From: Lachnospiraceae bacterium | GTDB lineage: Bacteria; Bacillota; Clostridia; Lachnospirales; Lachnospiraceae | Reading direction: 5' to 3' | NCBI GenBank assembly: GCA_017621815.1 | Contig: JAGASK010000039.1 | Coordinates: 1 to 64,000 of the forward strand | DNA: 64,000 nt | Shown here: positions 61,164 to 64,000 of the stretch, in pieces | Numbering within the stretch: position 1 is the stretch's first letter | How the letters are laid out: each line of letters begins with the position of its first letter | The notes under the pieces: model-generated | The model's input: the letters and a program-made list of their open reading frames with translations, nothing else | Databases searched by the model: none | Told to the model about the DNA's origin: nothing | Made by a program: the position numbers and the translations under genes

Positions 61164-62534
61164 CTAATCGAATTTTTGCAGAAATTCCACTGCCTTCTCA
61201 AACTGCATTCCATGAGAAGCTTTCACCAGTATGCTGTCTCCCGGCTTCAGAATTCCCTTTAAATTCGTAAGCATTTCATCTCTGGTTTCAAAATAATATA
61301 CCTTACTGCCTCTGTTTTTTTCACATGCTGCTTTATACATATGTTCCGAAAGCTTTCCTACACATATGAGCACATCAATTTCCTTTTCCATTGCGTATTC
61401 TCCGACTACCTCATGGAGTTCTTTCTCCCTTTCTCCCAGTTCAAACATGTCACCCAAAACCGCGACTTTCCGGGTTAAAGCCATAGCCAGTAAATCCAGG
61501 GCGGCTTTCATGGAGACAGGATTGGCATTATAACAATCATCAATCACCGTGCAGGACGGAAGGGAAATCACATGACTTCTTCCTCCTACTGCTTCCACTT
61601 TTGCGATTCCCGCCTGAATTTGTTCTTTTTTAAGACCCAGACATTTCCCCACTACTGCTGCCGCCAGCGCATTATATACCATATGCCCGCCGGGAAGAGG
61701 AATCGTAACCGGAAATACCTCTAAATCCATGTGTATCACAGCCTGGGATCCCAAAAGACCCCTGTTCATCACATCAGAAGCATATACTTCATTAGAGGGA
61801 TTCAATCCGAAATGCGCTATTTGGCGGTTTTCCTTTGCTTTTACTTTAAGAAGCATATCATCATCACCGTTGACAAAAATATGACCTTCCGGATTCATAA
61901 AATCAAATATCTCGGATTTTGCCTTCAGAATCCCTTCTCTGCTTCCCAGATTTTCCAGATGGCACTGCCCTATGTTGGTCATAACGCAAATATCAGGTTT
62001 CGCAATTTTACTCAGCCTGTGCATTTCGCCAAAATCACTGATTCCCATTTCAAGCACTGCAGCCTCATGCTCCTGCCTGATTTGCAGGACGGTAAGCGGC
62101 AGCCCAATTTCATTGTTAAAATTTCCTTCTGTTTTCAGAGTACGGAATCCTTCCGAAAGAACACCTGCTATCATTTCCTTCGTACTGGTTTTTCCCACGC
62201 TTCCTGTAATTCCCACTATGGGAATCGAAAGCTGCTGTCTGTAATATTCCGCTATATCCTTCAGCGCCTGAAAAGAATCCTTTACCAGAATATATGGTAC
62301 TCCACAGTCATCGGGTATTTTTTCGCATACAACTCCAAGAGCACCTTTTTCCTTCATCTGGGGGATAAAATCATGCCCGTCTGCTCTTTCTCCTCTGGCT
62401 GCAATAAAGACTCCGCCTTCTTCCATTTTTCTGGAATCAATTACCACACAGGAAGCCTCTCTGCTGCTTCCCTTATCCTCCAAAAGCTTCCCGCCGCAGG
62501 CCTTGGCTATGTTTACAAGGGTCATGTTCTTCAT
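61164..62534 (-). CDS. murF: UDP-N-acetylmuramoyl-tripeptide-D-alanyl-D-alanine ligase MurF
   Basis: The 456-residue ligase adds D-Ala-D-Ala to the muropeptide precursor. It has DSRKMEEGGVFIAARGERADGH (about 33-54), the ATP loop GITGSVGKTSTKEMI (about 107-121), the EMGISDFGEMHRL segment (about 157-169), GGHMVYNALAAAVVG (about 284-298) and DDCYNANPVSMKAAL (about 328-342). ATG 62534 has AGGAGG 8 bp upstream. It follows ddl by 4 bp, a logical pairing because Ddl makes its substrate. Confidence 0.95.
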   Translation of the reverse strand: MKNMTLVNIAKACGGKLLEDKGSSREASCVVIDSRKMEEGGVFIAARGERADGHDFIPQMKEKGALGVVCEKIPDDCGVPYILVKDSFQALKDIAEYYRQQLSIPIVGITGSVGKTSTKEMIAGVLSEGFRTLKTEGNFNNEIGLPLTVLQIRQEHEAAVLEMGISDFGEMHRLSKIAKPDICVMTNIGQCHLENLGSREGILKAKSEIFDFMNPEGHIFVNGDDDMLLKVKAKENRQIAHFGLNPSNEVYASDVMNRGLLGSQAVIHMDLEVFPVTIPLPGGHMVYNALAAAVVGKCLGLKKEQIQAGIAKVEAVGGRSHVISLPSCTVIDDCYNANPVSMKAALDLLAMALTRKVAVLGDMFELGEREKELHEVVGEYAMEKEIDVLICVGKLSEHMYKAACEKNRGSKVYYFETRDEMLTNLKGILKPGDSILVKASHGMQFEKAVEFLQKFD

Positions 62535-62538
62535 GTTT

Positions 62539-63567
62539 CTACCTCCTGACGGCTGCCCTGAGAATCTTCTCACACAATTCCTCAAAACTCATTCCCTCTG
62601 CTGCCGCTTCCTGGGGGAGAAGAGATGTAGGCGTCATTCCGGGCAGAGTGTTAGCTTCCAGACAGTAAATATCACCCTTTTCTCCCATCATAAAATCCAT
62701 CCTTGCATAGTTCTTTAACCTGAGGGCTTTAAAAGCGGCCTCCGCATAGCCCTGCATTTCCTTTGTTTTCTCTTCAGAAAGCTCCGCAGGACAGGTTTCA
62801 ATGGTAGAACCGGCCTGATATTTATTTTTATAATCATAAAAACCCTGAAGAGGCGCGATTTCTATAACAGGAAGCGCCTTTCCGTCCATTACTCCCACTG
62901 AAAATTCACGTCCCTTTATATACTGTTCAACAATGACCTCATCATCATAGCGGAAAGCCTCTGCCAGGGCTCCTGCATATTCTTCCTCTTTAGCCGCAAT
63001 GCTGACACCTACACTGGAACCGCCGCAGCAGGCCTTTACAATGCAGGGAAAAGGCACTTTCTTAGCAGGGTTTTCTCCTTTTTTCAGGCGGATTCCCGCC
63101 GGAGTGGGTATTCCGTGGCAGGCAAAGATATCCTTTGACAATCCTTTATCCATGCACAAAGCCGAACTGACATAATCGGTACCCGTATATGTAATTCCCA
63201 TTAAATCAAAGCATGCCTGAATTTTTCCGTTTTCCCCGTTTTCTCCATGAAGCGCCATGAATACCGCATCTGCAGCCTGACAGATAGCAATGACATTGGG
63301 GCCGAAAAAGTTCTTATCTCCGTCAGAGCGCATGGCTTTTATCTGCTCTATATCAGGATTACTCTCGGAAATGGCTCCCATTTCCTTCGCCCAGTCCTCT
63401 TCTTTTTCAAATATGACACCCGCGTCATCTCCTGTATATCCCAAATAAACATCTAACAGAATTGCCTTATGACCGTTTTTCTTCAGTGCCCTGTATATCA
63501 TAACACCGGAGCTTAGGGAAACATCCCTCTCCGTGCTGATTCCTCCTGCCAAAACCACAATTTTCAT
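62539..63567 (-). CDS. ddl: D-alanine-D-alanine ligase
   Basis: The 342-residue ATP-grasp enzyme joins two D-Ala for peptidoglycan. It starts MKIVVLAGGISTERDVSLSSG, with MALHGENGENGKIQA (about 101-115), the VKACCGGSSVGVSIA triphosphate loop (about 157-171), EQYIKGREFSVGVMDG, the omega-loop GFYDYKNKYQAGST with the Tyr-containing K-Y motif expected for D-Ala-D-Ala rather than D-Lac ligases, and LEANTLPGMTPTSLLP. ATG 63567 follows AAGGAG by 11 bp; the frame is open to 63669. Confidence 0.93.
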   Translation of the reverse strand: MKIVVLAGGISTERDVSLSSGVMIYRALKKNGHKAILLDVYLGYTGDDAGVIFEKEEDWAKEMGAISESNPDIEQIKAMRSDGDKNFFGPNVIAICQAADAVFMALHGENGENGKIQACFDLMGITYTGTDYVSSALCMDKGLSKDIFACHGIPTPAGIRLKKGENPAKKVPFPCIVKACCGGSSVGVSIAAKEEEYAGALAEAFRYDDEVIVEQYIKGREFSVGVMDGKALPVIEIAPLQGFYDYKNKYQAGSTIETCPAELSEEKTKEMQGYAEAAFKALRLKNYARMDFMMGEKGDIYCLEANTLPGMTPTSLLPQEAAAEGMSFEELCEKILRAAVRR

Positions 63568-63691
63568 ATCACATATTTCTCCTTCCACCCGTAAGTCCGT
63601 TACTAAATTGACACTTAAATTGTACAACTGCATTTTTTTGTCATAAAGGGAATAATATGCCGCTGTCATTGCAAAAAATGCTGTTTACCGC

Positions 63692-64000
63692 TTACTGCGT
63701 TTTACTGATAATTTCACTGAGCATAAATATCAGCTTGCTGTCCGCATCAAACTGCTTCATAATTCCCAGACTGCTGTCTATTCTTTCATAATTGTTTTCA
63801 CCCGCATTATCTATGTAGCTGATTGCCTTACTGTTTCTGCCGAGAAAATAATGAAGGTAATTTTCTATTATCGTTTCATATTCATGATTGGAGATAATAT
63901 GGTTTACCACCGTAAGATACATCATCTCCAGAAGCATATCATTATTATTATCCTGCTGCGTATTACCGGAAGTAAAATAAGATGATTTTCTGGCATTCTC
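63692..64000 (-). CDS. C-terminal part of a gene running off the right edge
   Basis: The minus-strand frame is open from the stop at 63692 to the window end, so at least 102 residues are present and the start lies outside. The sequence is helical and aromatic, with NDMLLEMMYLTVVNHIISNH, YETIIENYLHYFLGRNSKAI and a C-terminus MLSEIISKTQ. There is no membrane segment. I do not recognise the family. An ATG at 63937 is internal and unlikely to be the true start. It lies 124 bp before ddl. Confidence 0.6.
   Translation of the reverse strand, partial: ENARKSSYFTSGNTQQDNNNDMLLEMMYLTVVNHIISNHEYETIIENYLHYFLGRNSKAISYIDNAGENNYERIDSSLGIMKQFDADSKLIFMLSEIISKTQ

Noticed and set aside
62539..63567. Vancomycin-resistance-type ligase
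   Set aside because: The omega-loop keeps the Tyr-containing YDYKNKY pattern of D-Ala-D-Ala ligases, and no VanH/VanX-type genes are adjacent.
1..64000. tRNA genes or intact insertion sequences
   Set aside because: I looked for tRNA-like T-arm motifs and transposase-type frames with terminal repeats and saw none I could support apart from the Rpn remnant.

Overview
The window reads as a chromosomal segment of a low-GC, spore-lineage Clostridia bacterium, most likely Lachnospiraceae. This rests on the paired GlgC/GlgD enzymes, SpoVG, a Spo0A-type DNA-binding protein, a DUF5711-type protein, a DnaD-type/DnaI-type helicase-loading pair, a YesM/YesN-type sugar-sensing pair and near-universal AGGAGG-like ribosome binding sites. 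No tRNA, rRNA, CRISPR array, phage or intact insertion sequence lies inside the window. The left edge does carry two strong minus-strand promoters and a hairpin-rich leader that point to a stable-RNA or other highly expressed operon just outside.

Layout: 1-373 outward-facing promoters and leader. 374-7784 (minus): pfkA, dnaX, ybaB, recR, galM, then three envelope or unknown genes. 7801-11303 (minus): an accessory three-gene cluster with an APH-type kinase, a small membrane protein and a large nucleotidyltransferase-NADAR fusion, with a decayed Rpn-type nuclease remnant upstream. 11616-18184 (minus): a surface-sugar group (GT2, polysaccharide deacetylase, PseC-like aminotransferase), a receiver-less Spo0A-like protein, and housecleaning enzymes (HAM1/RdgB-type, 3-methyladenine glycosylase, serine hydrolase). 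18209-26580 (minus): a complete phosphate regulon (pstS-C-A-B, phoU, Na/Pi cotransporter, phoB/phoP-type regulator, phoR) behind an 11-bp-phased Pho-box-like array. 26583-30836 (minus): mfd and pth. 30852-40478 (plus): membrane-anchored sugar sensor, histidine kinase, AraC-type regulator, two lipoprotein sugar-binding proteins and a ChvE/GguAB-type ABC transporter. 40526-42441: an LRR-SUKH gene split by an amber codon, a small partner gene and a deleted GNAT pseudogene. 42535-45423 (minus): glgC, glgD, spoVG. 45596-50820 (plus): murC behind a long structured leader, then a cluster of DnaA boxes and the operon dnaD-like, dnaI-like, prs. 50863-55254 (minus): a CsbB-like GT2 and a giant membrane protein that joins a DUF6044/YfhO-type domain to an M3-type metallopeptidase. 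55281-56728: repeats around an XRE regulator. 56757-59066: GNAT, LysR, PlsC. 59135-64000 (minus): a gene running off the right edge, ddl, murF and a GH120-type beta-xylosidase.

How parts fit: the sugar-sensing cassette, the monosaccharide ABC transporter, GalM, PfkA and the GH120 xylosidase suggest pentose or mixed-sugar uptake from plant glycan, with glycogen synthesis (GlgCD) as a sink. murC, murF and ddl belong to peptidoglycan precursor synthesis. Best candidates for undescribed biology: the membrane DUF6044-M3 peptidase fusion paired with a polyprenyl-phosphate glycosyltransferase (50863-55254); the APH/membrane/nucleotidyltransferase-NADAR cluster (7801-11303); the phased DnaA-box cluster before the helicase-loader operon (47210-47359); the murC leader (45631-45828); and a dispersed palindromic repeat family found at gene ends. 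All functional calls come from reading motifs by eye; no database search was run.
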